The translations under genes were made by a program, and so were the position numbers. A stretch of 64,000 bases of DNA from Dermacentor variabilis. Its lineage: Eukaryota; Arthropoda; Arachnida; Ixodida; Ixodidae. The stretch is from positions 154,344,051 to 154,408,050 of the forward strand of contig NC_134574.1 in the NCBI RefSeq assembly GCF_050947875.1. The letters run 5' to 3'. The notes under the pieces were generated by a model. It worked only from the letters and a program-made list of their open reading frames with translations, was not told where the DNA came from and searched no databases. Within the stretch, counting starts at the first letter, position 1; each line of letters opens with the position of its first letter. This document shows, in pieces, positions 1 through 13,045 of this stretch.

Positions 1-478
1 CTATCTCGTTTATCCACCACGAGGACTGGCAGCCAAATGGCGCGGTCAAAAGGTTTTCTAACTCGAATTACGGAATACCGAAAAACACCTCTTGAGCGTA
101 CAGTATAGCGCAAACTATACAAGCGCACGGGGCAGCACATTCTCAAATACGAAAAAACGCGCACAAAATACGCACGGTCCGAAACACGCCGGACCCTGCT
201 AATTAATTATTCTAAAACTGCATTAAAGAGAGAAAAGATACGAGCTGCGCTGCAGAAGAGAGGACGCAAAATGCTTAAAAATCAATTCACGAAAGAGAAA
301 AACGACAGATACAATTTTCTCTTTCATCACGAACCTTCCTCCACCTAGCGGGCAACAGCAAAACTGATCTGTCATATTACGCGCCCAATCCTCTCTAAAG
401 TGATTGAGCGTTCCTTAGTAGTCACGCTTTAAGCAACTTCCACTGGCCCCTCTGAGAAAGAAAGACTTGGAGAGAATA
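1..478. other. No gene seen; left edge of presumed TRIM9 intron 1
   Basis: Mixed-composition sequence without ORFs, repeats or motifs that I recognise. Confidence 0.4.

Positions 479-545
<67 letters not shown>
479..545. repeat. (ATT)n microsatellite
   Basis: About 22 uninterrupted trinucleotide units. It produces an artefactual poly-Asn reading frame on the minus strand. Confidence 0.97.
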
Positions 546-682
546 GCTGTTTGATTTCTGAACTAGATTATAGGTGTGACCACAAAACTTGAGTTCGATG
601 AGCGCTGCAAGAACAATGGAAGTAATAACCAAGATGTGCACAGCGCGTGTCACGTAGTTTGTAGATGTTACGAGTCAGTCAT

Positions 683-761
<79 letters not shown>
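683..761. repeat. (AATC)n microsatellite
   Basis: About 19-20 perfect tetranucleotide units, starting after CATAC and ending before ACAAATTTATTGCC. Confidence 0.97.
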
Positions 762-1299
762 CAAATTTATTGCCAACATGATAGCTGGGGGACACAGCAC
801 AGGCGAAAAGCGGCCATATGCAGTTTGAGGATGCCTGGGGGCCCATATACACAAGGCTGACCCTACACAGGAATTTGTACACGTAGCGTACACAGAAAAC
901 AGCACACATAGCATACACGGGAGTTTAAAGCAGTGAAAAACAAAAAAAATGAAAAAGGATTGATATAAAACAGTTTTAGCAAGGTAGTAGAGATAGATAC
1001 GTTTAACAGTCTGCACGACTATCGCGCTCACAGCGTTTGTATAGCTCGTTTCCAAAGCCCTGTCGCGCTGATGCTTGCTCTGCGAGTGTCGTTACCTAAC
1101 TCGGGCCGTTGAACTCTTCGCCGCAGACGCAGCGCACCCTCACGACGGATATATGCCGGCCGGTGACGTAATTTCCACGGAAAAGAAGCCAGCGGAAGAC
1201 ACTGGTCAAAAAATAACAATAATAATAAATAACAATTATAGCACCGCCTTTCGGGTAAAACAATTTATATTCAACGCTGTTTCAAACTAACCTTAACTT

Positions 1300-1425
1300 G
1301 GGGGGAGTCATAACGTCCCGAAACTGCACAGTGCATTATGAGGGACGTCATAGTAATGTGAGGACACCGCGTTGGACGTAGACCACCTCCCTGCGAGGTT
1401 ATTTAGCGTCCAACCCCAAAACACG
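1300..1425 (-). mobile_element. SINE 3'-body fragment (Ruka-like)
   Basis: ACGTCCCGAAACTGCACAGT followed by ATGAGGGACGTCATAGTAAT and GACCACCTCC is a diverged, reversed match to the 3' half of the SINE at 14577-14816 (which ends GTTTCGGGACGTCCC). No B box remains. Confidence 0.5.
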
Positions 1426-2829
1426 GAACACGAATGTTACTGTTTCCTTTTTTTTCTTTCTTTTTTTTAACATTCCGCTTTCAACGGAATGCCACCCGCG
1501 ACCTCGCATACTAAGCAGCGCTGCAGAGCCACAGAACTTCCGCGGCGGGCTGCGCCTCAAACCTGTTTCAATTCTATACTGAAGCGCAAAGCCTTTCTCC
1601 CCCATGCATCGACGTACAGGGGGAAAAAAAAAAAAGAGAGAGAGAGAAGCGAGAGCCCCCAGAAGCGGTTCTTATATAAGATATCGCCGAGTGGCTGAGG
1701 TAATATCTCTAGGCATGACGGCGGACGCGTCGGAGATGAAAAAAAAAAAAAAAGAAGGCTGTGTGCCGTGCGCACACACCTGGCGCGCAAGGGCACGCGC
1801 GCATATGGGACTGTGATTTTAGCAGCAGGCCGCGTAGACAGAGAGAGAGAGAGGAATTATTCGCGGCGGATGTATGCCAGTCTGAGCAACTCGTACATAC
1901 CAAAGAGAGCGAAGCCGAATTATGGAGTTCTAAAATAGCTTTCGGAAGCCCTCCACGTTAGGTGTTCCGCTGCCCAAAACCTACCCAAAAATTGGCGTAT
2001 ATATATAGCAGCTTTTTCACGCCGTCATGTCGATGGAACAAGAAGTAAAGCGAGGTGAACACAAACAAATTTGCAAGTGCCCCTTCACTATAGATCCGGT
2101 GCGATTCCTTCGCTCTGTATATATACCCGAGTGTTTTTTTTTAAACACTTAACACAGCATCCGGGCTTAGTACTTATATGGTTTCCGACTAAGCAGCGCC
2201 GCCCTGGCGATAATGTCGTCGCACCGATCGCTATCAACAGTGACGTGCTCTAGTATACCGACCAATGAGACAACGTTCTTACGGAGGAGTTTGCTGAGAA
2301 CACGGGGTTATGCAGAAATACAACAACAAAGTGTCAAAGCGCTTAGTAACGCCGCGAGCTCCGTTGAAGCGTGTGTTTTAACACATTGTCGTCGGCTGCA
2401 TTCAACGCCAAGAAGGGAAAAGTTGGCGCATGCCGCACAGGATAAAGAAAATTACGCCATCGTGGGTGGATTAATTGGTCACCGAAACAGCCTTCCTGCA
2501 CACTCAACTTTTCTTTCCCCGAAATTTTCGTAAATGAGCGTGCTTGTTTAGAACACCCTTGGTGTACCCTTTTATTTCCGGGGAGTGTGCTAAAAGGGTG
2601 TTGTTTGCGAAACACGCACCATTCGGAATTAAAGGGTGGAAAATACACAAGAAAGCACCCATGTTGGTGCAAGTTTGTTTAGTGTGCACGTATGCATGCG
2701 CCCGAGTACTACAGCTGATAAACTGCATGGTGTTAGATACTGGACCATTTCCTGAGCCTACTTCGAGTTCACCAGACCACATCGAATCGCGCCACAGCTA
2801 ATTAAGAAGCGCAGAAGCACGGATACCAC
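1426..2829. other. No gene seen
   Basis: Contains purine/pyrimidine runs (1450-1470, 1625-1650, 1738-1753, 1840-1852). A 106-codon plus-strand ORF at 2213-2533 shows no domain. The 2550-2672 part holds clustered CACCCTT/AAGGGTG words described in the findings. Confidence 0.4.
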
Positions 2830-3302
2830 AGAGCCTGGTACTGTTCCAGGTAACTTGGGTCCAAGAGGCAAGACGGGTGTAATGCACCGTGAAAACCTGG
2901 AAGCGTCGCCCCCACCCGCCTATTGTGACGGTGCATTCCAAGTCAGCAAGGCAAGACCGCAGGGAGAAGTAAGCCCTCGGACAATTTGGGACCAAGCAGC
3001 GACCCTCTTCGCCGGGTGTGACACAATCGCACGGGCGCCTACCATTGGCCGAAAATGGCGTCACCTGAGCGGGCTCGCCCATTGGCCGAACGTCACGTGT
3101 CTTCGAGACACCGAAGGGCTTAAAAGACACAGACCGAGAGCATTCCTAGCGCATTCCTTGATTCCTCTCTTTCGAGCTTCTTGCCGCGGGCCGCAGCGTC
3201 CGAGTTGCTGCCGGCCCGTAATGACTGTTCATTGACTCTCACTGTAAATAATGTAAATAAACCTCCCGAGTTTTAATCCCAAACTCCTCCTCAACTCTTA
3301 CA
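2830..3302 (+). mobile_element. Probable LTR fragment
   Basis: A promoter-like GC-rich block, a GTAAATAAAC polyadenylation stretch at about 3250, and the terminus CAACTCTTACA shared with the 43671-44398 repeat. The following ATGGTGACCGGAGG resembles the leader that follows some arthropod LTRs. No coding remnant follows. The left boundary is approximate. Confidence 0.5.
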
Positions 3303-4439
3303 ATGGTGACCGGAGGACTGACACGCTGGTTCTCTCTTGTCCAAAGGCCTTGTCCGCCCCTATACGATGCAGCCTGCTGCGTTTCAACGCCAGGCTCTTG
3401 CCTTTTCAAGTCTCGATATCTTGATATCTATTACATTGATATATACTATACTGCTTGCAAATCAGTTATTCAAATCATTAAAAACATTTTTGCAGACATT
3501 TCAGTGTATTTGTGTGAGTGATAAATATGGTGTGCTAAGTGTTGTAATTTTGCATATGCATTTCCATGTGCATCGCATTTCAAGTGTATTCGTGTGACTT
3601 ATGAATATGTTATATTATGCATCGTAATCTGGACGTTTTCATTTTTTTGCCGTTTTCACGGCGTATCTTAGTCTACCTGTGCACCTTGTGTAGCTGCTGC
3701 CATGCAACGGTCACCTGGGCGTCGTCAAGCCGTCTGCACGGCTTTTAGCCCAGCGAACCTTCCAGTATAATGTATGGTAAGTAAGCTTGAATTTGAAGAA
3801 AATCTTGCAAGCGGCTTTCTTCCATTCGAAGTAATCACGCGCCCTCTCTACGGCAAACCGCCTGTGCACATCAAACGCCGACACGTGAAGCTTGAACGGC
3901 TTGAACGTGAAGCTCTCGGTGTTAAATGCTATTGTGCTCATAAAAAAACAGCTGCCACTTGACATTGGGAAACACCACGTAGTAAAATTTCCGGGGCACA
4001 GAGGCACAACTAGAACACACTGGGAAATAGTTAACACCGTTAGAAGTGAACAATGGTGTAAATGTGTCCATAACGTACACCGTTACTCCCTTTACGGTGT
4101 GACTTAGACATGTTTACACCCTTGTCACTTTTAAGGGTGCAAATGTGTTACAGTACGGGGGCGCTGCACTCGCAAGAGTAGCTAATTTCGTCGGTTGCAG
4201 CAGATGTACAGCCACCGTCACACTTAATACGTACACGGAGTGCTACCAGTTTAACTTGGACAAACACTGTTTGTAAAGAGCAAACATTGAAGTGTTTTGG
4301 AAAGAACACGCACTAAGTTATGGGGCCATCCAAGAAAACCCATTCGCAAATCACTAGCGCCCTCCGCGGCAGAATAACAAAAGGCGCTCGTAAGGCGTGT
4401 ACCGACTAAGTATGACGGCGGCTGTACGTCAGCCAAGCA
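3303..4439. other. No gene seen; contains an AAGGGTGTAA word cluster
   Basis: AT-rich after the LTR-like block. 3975-4155 has repeated CACCGTTA/GGTGTAAATGTGT words in both orientations. No coding signal was found. Confidence 0.4.
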
Positions 4440-4680
4440 AGAACGGTCCGCCTGCGTCTTGCGCTGGCGACTCCGAGGTCGCGCGTTCGATCCCGCGGTC
4501 GCGGCGGCCGCATTTCGATGTGGGGTCGAAATGTAAAAACGCTCGTGTATGCTTAGATTTAGGCACACGTTAAACAACTCCGGGCGGTTCAAATTAATCT
4601 GGAGTCCCCCCACCACGGCGCACCTCATAATAATACCGTGGTTCTGGCGCGTAAAACCCCCGAATTTAAGAGGAAGCGAA
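4440..4680 (+). mobile_element. tRNA-derived SINE (Ruka-like), degraded head
   Basis: B box CGCGTTCGATCCCGC near 4484-4498, then GGCGGCCGCATTTCGATG, GGCACACGTTAAACAAC and the 3' tail TTCTGGCGCGTAAAACCCC. The A-box end is poorly conserved. Confidence 0.78.
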
Positions 4681-5616
4681 AAAAAAAACGCATGTACCGG
4701 TCATCTTTTTATTTTCTTCTTTTCCTTCTGTTCTTCAATCATTTAAAGGAAGCGGGAGGCGGTAAGAAGATATGAACGTCACCGATTTAAAAACGCGCGC
4801 TTAGAAACGAAAAGCTATTTTCTTGCCTACAAATGTGCATTACCCGCTAAAAAACCATTGCGCCAAACCAAACCTTCATTCACCGTGACAGGAACAACGG
4901 GAAATCACATCAAGCCCCGCACCATGCAAGGCGTCGTCGAGACAAAGCGATGGAGCGCAGGCAGGCGTCTCTACGGCTCGTCAAAAACGAGTAACGAGAA
5001 GAAGGGGGGGGGGGGGGGGGACGAGCTTGTCGAGCCGCAGGCGGCGCGCCGACCCCCCAGCACGGAACACGACCGCGCGTCTCTCCTCCGGGGCCGGCTC
5101 TATGGCCCGCGGGGCGTCCTATTAGCGGGGGCCCCTATTGATACGCACAGGGCCGGCCCGTCCGTACATGTAACCCTCGCGCGTTCGCTGCGGAGCAGGC
5201 CGACCTAATGGGCAGAGCAAACAGCCCGCGGGGTGAGCGAACTTCCCTTTCTGAGCCACTCTCCGTGACGTCTCGCTCGTCGGCACCAATTTCCTCCCTC
5301 GGAATTCCCGCGCCCATCCTCGCTTCTCGCGTTTCAAATTGGACAAAGGCCGGCGGCGCGGACAAGCAACGCGACACCGCCGCCGCCCGCGCAACCGGCA
5401 AGACGCGGCCGAAGGAGGCGACGCCTGCAATCACAACGGACGTCTGCCACTTCGGCACCCACCGTGCCAGGGCGTGTTTGCACGGCGAAACTGTTTCTCT
5501 CTCTCTCTCACACCTCGACGCGTTACCGACTGCTCCTGTTTACGTCACCGACGAGTCTGAGAGTCTGACGCTAGGTGACGCGGGTTAGCATGTACGCTAT
5601 AACCGCTACATATATC

Positions 5617-5779
5617 AGAGAGTTTTAGTTTAGGGGATGCAAGTGGCTTGCGTATGCAACTGGGGGCGACGGTACTGCGCATGCGCAAAGCCAGGCGTCG
5701 GGGTCTGCGCATGCGCAGTACCATGTCTCCTCGTTTCTGCGTACGCAAGCCGTTTGCGTCCCCTAATCTAAAACTCTCT
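5617..5779. mobile_element. 163-bp foldback MITE
   Basis: AGAGAGTTTTAGTTTAGGGG at the left is mirrored by CCCCTAATCTAAAACTCTCT at the right. The inner parts also mirror, including two TGCGCATGCGCA palindromes at 5676-5687 and 5706-5717. The whole unit can fold into one long hairpin. No coding capacity. Confidence 0.8.
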
Positions 5780-7961
5780 ATTGTAAGAATACGGGGGTAT
5801 GAACGAGGAACAGCGACCGCGGGCACGTGGGGTCCCAAATGCGCGAGCAGCGCCGACGAACTTTCCGCGAAATTTCCGTGAACTTCCGTTTCGTCGACAT
5901 CGGATACGCCATCTACCGGCGGGGCACAACCTCCTTGTGCACGACAACGCAATAGCGCCGCAGAGCATCGGGTGATGCCTGTTTATGTAGTACGCGCACA
6001 GGCACAGGGTGACCGCTCCCACGCCTCTTCGTATACTTTGGGCAACGGCTAAGAAAAATGCACGTATATTATCGCGTCACATAGCGTCCCGCATATTCTA
6101 ACGGCTTGCTTAGTTTTCCACTCTCATCTGTCGTGGCGAGTGGAAGATACAGACAAATATGCTGCAAGTCATGGCTTTGGGTACATACGCATTATTTCAA
6201 TGTTTCAAAGGACAGCAAATTTCGAGGTAATAAGAATATTTCAAATCTGATTTCCATTTCGTTTTGGTGAAGCATCAATTATTAATTCAGTAAGTGAACT
6301 AAGTAATCTCGTTGCGCCAGAAAAAAAATCGCATGTATTGTTGTTATGCATACGTTCCCGTGGCCCAGTGTAGACGCCCCAACGTCAGTGCTTTGAGAAG
6401 TTCACAGAAATATGCATTATGTCAAACTTACTATATTCCACATTTGATTTCATCTATTAAAGACGCGAAAAACAGGTACACGTGCCTAACCATCTGTTCA
6501 AACTATGCCACATCCTAAAATAAATAAATAAATAACACCTTTCCTATGCCCTTCGTGTCTTTTTATTTTTTTAAGTGTACGGCGTTTATTATTTTTTTAT
6601 CTGAATATATATCAAGCACGCATCACTTTCGCCGAATCTTCCCTCGCAGTCGAATGTTGTCAACACGACTGTCGCTAGCTGCATTGTCGATTTTCCTTAT
6701 GCTCATTTATCCCTCACGGCAGTACAACAGGGCGTTTCACAACAAGAACTGACGGTGTCTGCGCGCGCGTAATCTAGAACCAGGCACTGCATCTTGAAGA
6801 ATTACTACGCACTATGTGTTGCACATCATACGCAGGACCGCCGGCACGTCAGTTATTCTCTTGCTCATAGACAGAAAGTGACGTATAACAGCCAATGAAA
6901 AGATTCATTAGGGTCCTCTCGCGCATACGTGATCTTTTTTTTTCACTGCTTCTGTTTGTGAACTATCGATGCTCTTTTTCTTTTTTCAGCGAAGCTGTTT
7001 GCCTCTATCCCCTGTATGCATCCCCCATGTGTGTTCCTAGGGGTGGAGAGGGGGGTACCCTGGCGGCTTACTTCCGTATAGGGGACTTCGCAAACTTCGG
7101 GAACTAAACTTCGTAAACTTCCGTATCGGGGACTTCGTAAACTTCGTAAAGTACCGACACTCTCCTCCGCCGCCTTCACTCCTCCTCGTTCCTCCTCTCT
7201 TTCACGCTCCTTCCTCGACCGTGGCGCCGCCTACACTGCTCGAGCGTAGCAACGGCGCCAACATGCGCCCCTCGCCACTCCGTAGGCGCTTCTCGAGCAA
7301 AAATGGCGCTGAAGCAATGCGCGAGGGCCCACGTGATGCTATTAGGCCAATAGCTACGCGGCGGCGGCCTCGGCCAGAGCGCGCGAGGAGGAGGCGGCAT
7401 TCTTCAAAGCGTGGCACTTCTTTACGAAGTTTAAGGGGCTTTAAATCGGGGACAGCGCGTGAACAGGAATGGAGGCAGGTAGGGGAGAGGGGGAAGGATA
7501 TGGGCGAGAGCGCTACAGTAATGCAGCATCACAACGGAGACGGGTAGGGGGAGAGGAGGAAAATTTTGGCGAGGGCGCCTACGCACGTGGCCTGCGCTTT
7601 CTTGGTTACTACATCGTGCGCGTCGATCACTGGTGTAGCTGCGGCAGATGCATGGGAGGTGTTGTGAACGCGGAGGCGCTTGTGTCGGCGTAGTGTGGTG
7701 CCGTACGAAAAATAAAAATGTGCGATTTCATAATGTACGCAGCCCATATGTACGCAGCATAAACAACTTCGCTGGTAATCCATCCCCATATGAATTGATT
7801 GCGGCGCCACAATTTTTTTTGGTGCGCATATACACATTTTGAAAGCTCGACCATATTGTTACTTTAATTGCTCCAGACGCTTTGTAGTAAGCATACCTCA
7901 AATGTATTTGTTGTACTTGCTCTATTCTAAGAGACTAATTTGCACAAATGTCCTATGTAGG
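5780..7961. other. No gene seen; GC-rich block at 7150-7700
   Basis: 7150-7700 is GC-rich, with overlapping ORFs in several frames and no recognisable domain; it may be an unrecognised repeat. The rest is unremarkable AT-rich sequence. Confidence 0.35.
7071..7153. repeat. Short tandem repeat, CTTCCGTATCGGGGACTTCG unit
   Basis: Two roughly 36-bp copies offset by 48 bp (CTTCCGTATAGGGGACTTCG and CTTCCGTATCGGGGACTTCG), each followed by AAACTTCG words. Confidence 0.7.
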
Positions 7962-8175
7962 GTGTGACAGCTCACGTTAACCAAGCGATTCAAAGTAAAA
8001 AAAAAAGAATTATTGGAAGAACACAGTGCAATATGCGATTTTAAGATCTACGATGTTCGGTCGCCAGGCCTCTGACGACCAAACACCGTAGGTCCTAAAA
8101 TTCTATCTTGCGCTGTGTTTTTAAAATACCTTTTTCCGTTGAACAGCTCCGCTAACGTTAGCTGGGACGCACGGT
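7962..8175. mobile_element. 214-bp hairpin MITE
   Basis: The outer ends GTGTGACAGCTCACGTTAAC and the inverse of GCTAACGTTAGCTGGGACGC are similar. The inner arms AACACAGTGCAATATGCG and CGCTGTGTT-side sequence mirror around 8080, giving a near-complete foldback. Confidence 0.65.
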
Positions 8176-8494
8176 AAAATTTTTTTACCCATCATCTTTA
8201 ATGAGGAAGGTTGTATCACTTATTTCTATCTCTCTCTCATGTAATACCCTCGCCTGAGGGTCTTTGGAAGCATGTTCAAACAAATAAAGTAAATACATTT
8301 AGAAACAGTCTCGTCAGCGCTAATGAACCCAGATGGTCTCAACCCCCTTCCCCCCCCCTTCCCCCGCCACCAAGCCCGAGCTGTGGGCGCATCCTACCAA
8401 TTTGTACAAATATCGTCAAGGACGAGACTTGTCTCGTCCATTTTCCTTGCGTGTGTACTCGAAGACGCTAACAGTCACGAAATTAAAAATTAAA

Positions 8495-8650
8495 CTAATT
8501 AAATTATGGGATTTTACGTGCCAGAACCACGATCTGATTGGGGGACTCCGGAAACTTTGACCATCTGGGGGTCGCATAACATGCACTGAAATCTGAGTAC
8601 ACGGGTGTTCTCGCATATCGCGCGCGCCGAAATGCGGCCGCCGTAGGCGC
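8495..8650 (-). mobile_element. tRNA-derived SINE (Ruka-like), 5' truncated
   Basis: The plus strand shows GGGATTTTACGTGCCAGAAC, GGACTCCGGAAACTTTGACC and CGAAATGCGGCCGCCG, which is the reverse complement of the SINE body. The tRNA-like head is missing beyond about 8650. Confidence 0.78.
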
Positions 8651-9410
8651 GGAACCAACACTGGTTATGAAGAGGAAACGGGGTAGCGCAAGGACTTCGT
8701 GTCCTCTTCACAACCGATGTTCGTTTCGTCCCTGTTATATATATCAAATGTATATGTACATATGTAATTGGATACAAACCAACTAGCCCAATTCATCGCC
8801 CTAGTCGTCCACCTCGCAGTTTTCCATCGCTTTATAATCGCCGTAAACAAGTCAAGGGAGTCTGCTCATCCCACCGCCTATACTGATGAGATTGGTGCAT
8901 ATCATTTTGCAGCCTACGTTTGTTTTGGTGTAATATGTTGAGGGCATATATTACTGAATACGTTTACGTATCGCGAGAAAAAAAAAGCTAATTATCTCTC
9001 AAAACACAGTTTGGTATTCAATGACTTCGTTTGGTACGAGGAACAGCGCATGTATTTACCTTCTTTTTTTCCTGTTTCTCTAGGAACACGTTACGTACAG
9101 ACCCTACGGAAAGAAAGTATTCTTTTTAATTGAATTTTTTTTCTCAGTAGTTTTCAGGAAAACATTTCGGGGGTCCAATTGGGCGAAGTCGCCGCGGTAA
9201 CCACGCAATTTATCTTGAACTTACAAGCTGGTCTCACACATAGCGAATGAACACGGCGGCACTACACACTGCAAAATATTTTACATCCTTTAAAGCGAAT
9301 ACGGGCGTTAATTGCTCTATAACACACGCCCGTACACACACAAAAAAGAAAGGGGGTGGAAGGTTGCGAATCATGGACAGATGTACGCCCGCATTCGCTT
9401 TTACAGTCAG

Positions 9411-9840
9411 GAGGAGGAAATAACTTTATTGTGTGCCCTGCGAGTTGGTGGGGAGGGCCAAAGGCCCCGCCTAGGTGACGGCCAGGATTTCGTGGGTCCT
9501 GGCGGCATCCTCGGCCCGCTGGACGGCCCATAGTGGATCCTCGAGGGCGGGGCTGAGCAGCGCGGCTTCCCAGCGCGTGCGAAGGCTGCTGCCAGAGGCC
9601 GCGTTTTCCTTATCGTTATTTATCCCTCGGCATTCCCATAATACATGCTCCAGAGTGGCTCTGGATTCACATGTTTTGCATTTGTCCGTAGGACATACAT
9701 CCGTATATATATGATGTGCGAGAGCGCTGGATTCGGATACGTCCTATAGTTTGTAACTGCCGCCATGCGACAGACTGCTTTTCTGTCAATTTTGCGTGAG
9801 GTCGCGGGAATATGCGCCTCTGTAACCTATAATGTTTCGT
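9411..9840 (-). pseudogene. LINE 3' end with C-terminal zinc-finger region
   Basis: The minus strand reads LTEKQSVAWRQLQT, a frame slip in a TA repeat, then CKTCESRATLEHVLWEC (CxxC...H...C) and ends AEDAARTHEILAVT-stop, followed by a short 3' UTR with AATAAAG. This is the C-terminal tail found in arthropod LINEs of the I/Jockey/R1 type. The 5' end is truncated near 9840. Confidence 0.8.
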
Positions 9841-10497
9841 AATGTCATTATATGTCGTCGTTCTGTCCTCCCACTCCCACTCATTTACCGCACCGTCACG
9901 TCCGGAGGGTGTCGGGGCGTAAATTATTTCACAGTGTACGCGGACCGGGCCGAAGCAGACGCAGCAAATAGCGTCCTCATTGTTGCTTGTTTCGTCTGCG
10001 TCGTTAGACCGCCGTCAACTGCATTCGCTAACCGCGCAATTAAGCGCTACGCCACGCCGCCAGCTACATACCCGCCGAATAATAATAAAAAAAGATACGA
10101 CGCAGCTGCGCTGTCACTGCCGCGTTCTTTGGCCACACACGAGCGCCGGTCGCAAAAAACGAAAAGAAAGTAATGCGAATAAATAAGTACGCAGATAAAG
10201 AAAACACAAGAAAGGACCTTCGTCCTCGGAAGCCCCGACCGGACGGGCATACCGGTAAAAATCTCCGCGATAACCAGGACGTCCTTCAGCGGGCGACGCA
10301 GCCAAAAAAACACCCGGCGACGCGGAAGGCCTCGAGCGTTCCACTTGCCCTCCTGATATGCGCGCGCAACTCAAGTCGCGCATAAACACTGGGCAGCTTT
10401 TTCACCTAGCGAGCATATGCGCTTCGACGGAGCAAGTCAACGAGTTTCCGGTGCTTTTTTTTTTTTCCTTTTTCACACTGCACAACCATGTCGCCTC

Positions 10498-10498
<1 letters not shown>

Positions 10499-10540
<42 letters not shown>
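10499..10540. repeat. (TC)n microsatellite
   Basis: About 21 perfect dinucleotide units, following a T-rich run. Confidence 0.95.
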
Positions 10541-10543
<3 letters not shown>

Positions 10544-10984
10544 CTCTGCTGTACTCTTTACTGCAACACCATTTCCTATATAGCGCGCATAAGGCAGAGT
10601 ACATCAGACGACTTGAATACGCTAGCTGACTAGGAATGAAAAAGAAAAGGATAAAGCGTACGATCGTAATAGCAGCGCAATGAACGGACACGAAGAGACC
10701 ACACAGCGCTTTCAACTCAAGGCTGCGAAGGGGAGGGGGGGGGAGGCTATCATCATGGTGCCCCGAGGCTACAAGGCTTAATGTATAACGGACGCGCGAC
10801 ACATACGTGCGCAGTACAAAGTGGAACGCGGCAAAACGAAAACGGACCGGAAAACAGCAAGGCCTATACTATACAAGTGCATCTATACACACCAAACACG
10901 AGTGGTTATACGAATACGACCCAGGCACGCACACTTCTCCTTTGTGAGAAGCACAGACGCAACGCCGGATGACAGAGGCCGGAC

Positions 10985-11011
10985 AGAGAGAGAGAGAGAG
11001 AGAGAGAGAGA
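10985..11011. repeat. (GA)n microsatellite
   Basis: About 13 perfect units. Confidence 0.95.
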
Positions 11012-12979
11012 ATGCCAATGTTCGTCGTCATCCAAGGGCTTTCACCACGAATGAAGCGGCGAATACTAAGGCGAAGTGAATGCTAATACTAAGGCGGCGA
11101 ACACTAATAAAGCAGCGTATACGTTACTTGGAACCCTGGTACGTATCAACAAATGCCGAACTACGGGAAACAAATGATGAAAATATTCATTGCCGACGGT
11201 TCACAGTCACATTTTTGTGGAAACGAGTAACGACATATCGACAATTTCATCAATGCGACTGCATGCGATGTTTGTATAATAATGAAGTCTTTTTCTTCTT
11301 TTTTTCCCCCTGCTGTATTGCTTGCTTTTTGATCGAGTATGAGCCATCTTCGGTATAAATGCGTATCGCCTTCGCCGCACGCCACTGTGTTGCTCTGTAT
11401 GCTGTGAGGTGCATGGGCTCCTCAAGCTGTTTTTACAGCTTTCTACCTGTCCTCCTCGCAACCTTTCTTTTTGCTACGGAATAAGTTTCAATTTCAAAAT
11501 AGTTACTCGCTGTTCCCGCGATTCTCACATACGACTCGATGCAAAACATAAGTCGCGTTCTCAGTTGGATATATACAGTCATAAACAAGCAGCTACAACC
11601 ATATTCTTTGGATTCAGAGCTGTTCAAGGTGATGTCCATGCGTGGCGGGGTTCGTACGCGTTGTGGGGCTAGTTGGTGCATAGCTTTCAATAGGTGAAGC
11701 GCCAATAGTGACGACACACAAGAAGAAATACAGACAGGACAAGGCGCTTCCTGTCTGCCTGTCTGTCTGTCTGTAACGACTGACACCATACGTACTACAT
11801 CGACCTCATTCGCTCTCTCTGGAACCTATACTTTTACGTGTTTTTTTTTTTTCCCCGTCGACATTCTCTAGTTCAGTTGTGGGCAATGGCAGGTGTTTTT
11901 TACAGTCGGTGGCCCGTGATGGATCGCCACAGTTGGCGCACTCCGCAGAAATGAGATTCCAGTCGGCGGCGGCGGAACTACATCCGGCCAAGGCTGTCCG
12001 GAGCGGACGCTACAGCTCGCAGCGATAATACAACGCCAGCTGCGCGGAGGCAAGCAAGATAGACTCACCTAAGGGAAACGTATCGTGCAGTTTTTTACTA
12101 ACTATACTCGAGGGAGATTTTCGTTTTTTTTTTTACTTTACACCCTGCTATGTTTAAATACAGCTCCACAAACACAAACACACACACACACAGAAATAAA
12201 CAAAGACAAAAAAGAACAACTTCCTTGCCTATATATCTGGCCACGGAGACATTTGTACAAGGCAACGTTAAATGTTAATTGAGCTAAAGCCTAAGTGGTT
12301 TGAAAACAATTAGTAATCGCTTTTCTGAAGTATCCGCAGCAGAAAGCTCCTTCCAGTGCACCAAACACTTTCGAGGTATCAAACTTGGCGTAGCATATCT
12401 GATACGCTGGGCCTTACAGGGACTCGCCACAAGGCATATGTTGTAGAGAAAGAGAGAGATGAGGAGGAGGAGGAAGAGGGGCAGGACAAAAAATGGACTT
12501 CAAATAAAGGCACGTAGCCTTGTGTGATATTAGTAACGCACCAATCGGTGCGCGCATCTATTGCACGTCATCCAGTCCACTGGTACGTTGTACAAGAAAG
12601 CGTACACTCGCCACATTCAAAGTAAAACGTGTATTGACGTTGTGGCGCCCGTGCGGGTGCATGATCACAAAACTAAATGCACAGCAACGGCGATTACATA
12701 GACTTAACGTCCTTGAATGGATATCAGGTAGAGGGCCCTTCATTACATTTACAGAATACATAAGCTGAATGCGCAATGATTCTAAGAGGCACCGGGGTGA
12801 CAGTTTATTTTCTTTGCCGATGACAGAGGTTGATTTCGAGTTAATCTGATAGCCAGGCATTTCATCCTTTGGCCACGTGATTGTGGTGCCGTTTCAGTCT
12901 TCTTTATCTTAGCTTTAATAATACGTTTTATTCTGAATCGGCGGGCGTACGCGTTCTTCTAGCATGTCCTTGCCTCGCC

Positions 12980-13045
12980 AAGGAAGGAAGGAAGGAAAAA
13001 GTGGAGAGGGAAAGGCAGGGAGGTTAACCAGTTTAGCTTAACCGG
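12980..13045 (-). repeat. Dispersed repeat (GTGCAGGGTAGCAAAC type), partial reverse copy
   Basis: GGAAGGAAGGAAGGAAAAAG, then GGCAGGGAGGTTAACCAG, is the reverse complement of the pyrimidine tail and GTTAACCTCCCTGCC core. Confidence 0.5.

Larger units (their letters stand above)
9841..12979. other. No gene seen; microsatellite-rich
   Basis: Contains the (TC)n and (GA)n arrays, GTCTGTCTGTCTG at about 11758 and CACACACACA at about 12181. No ORF over 120 codons and no domain. Confidence 0.4.

Noticed and set aside
429..653. 74-codon minus-strand ORF with a poly-Asn run
   Set aside because: The Asn run is just the (ATT)n microsatellite read in one frame; no flanking domain.
683..761. Tetranucleotide array considered as a CRISPR or satellite array
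   Set aside because: It is a simple microsatellite with no spacers; the window is eukaryotic.
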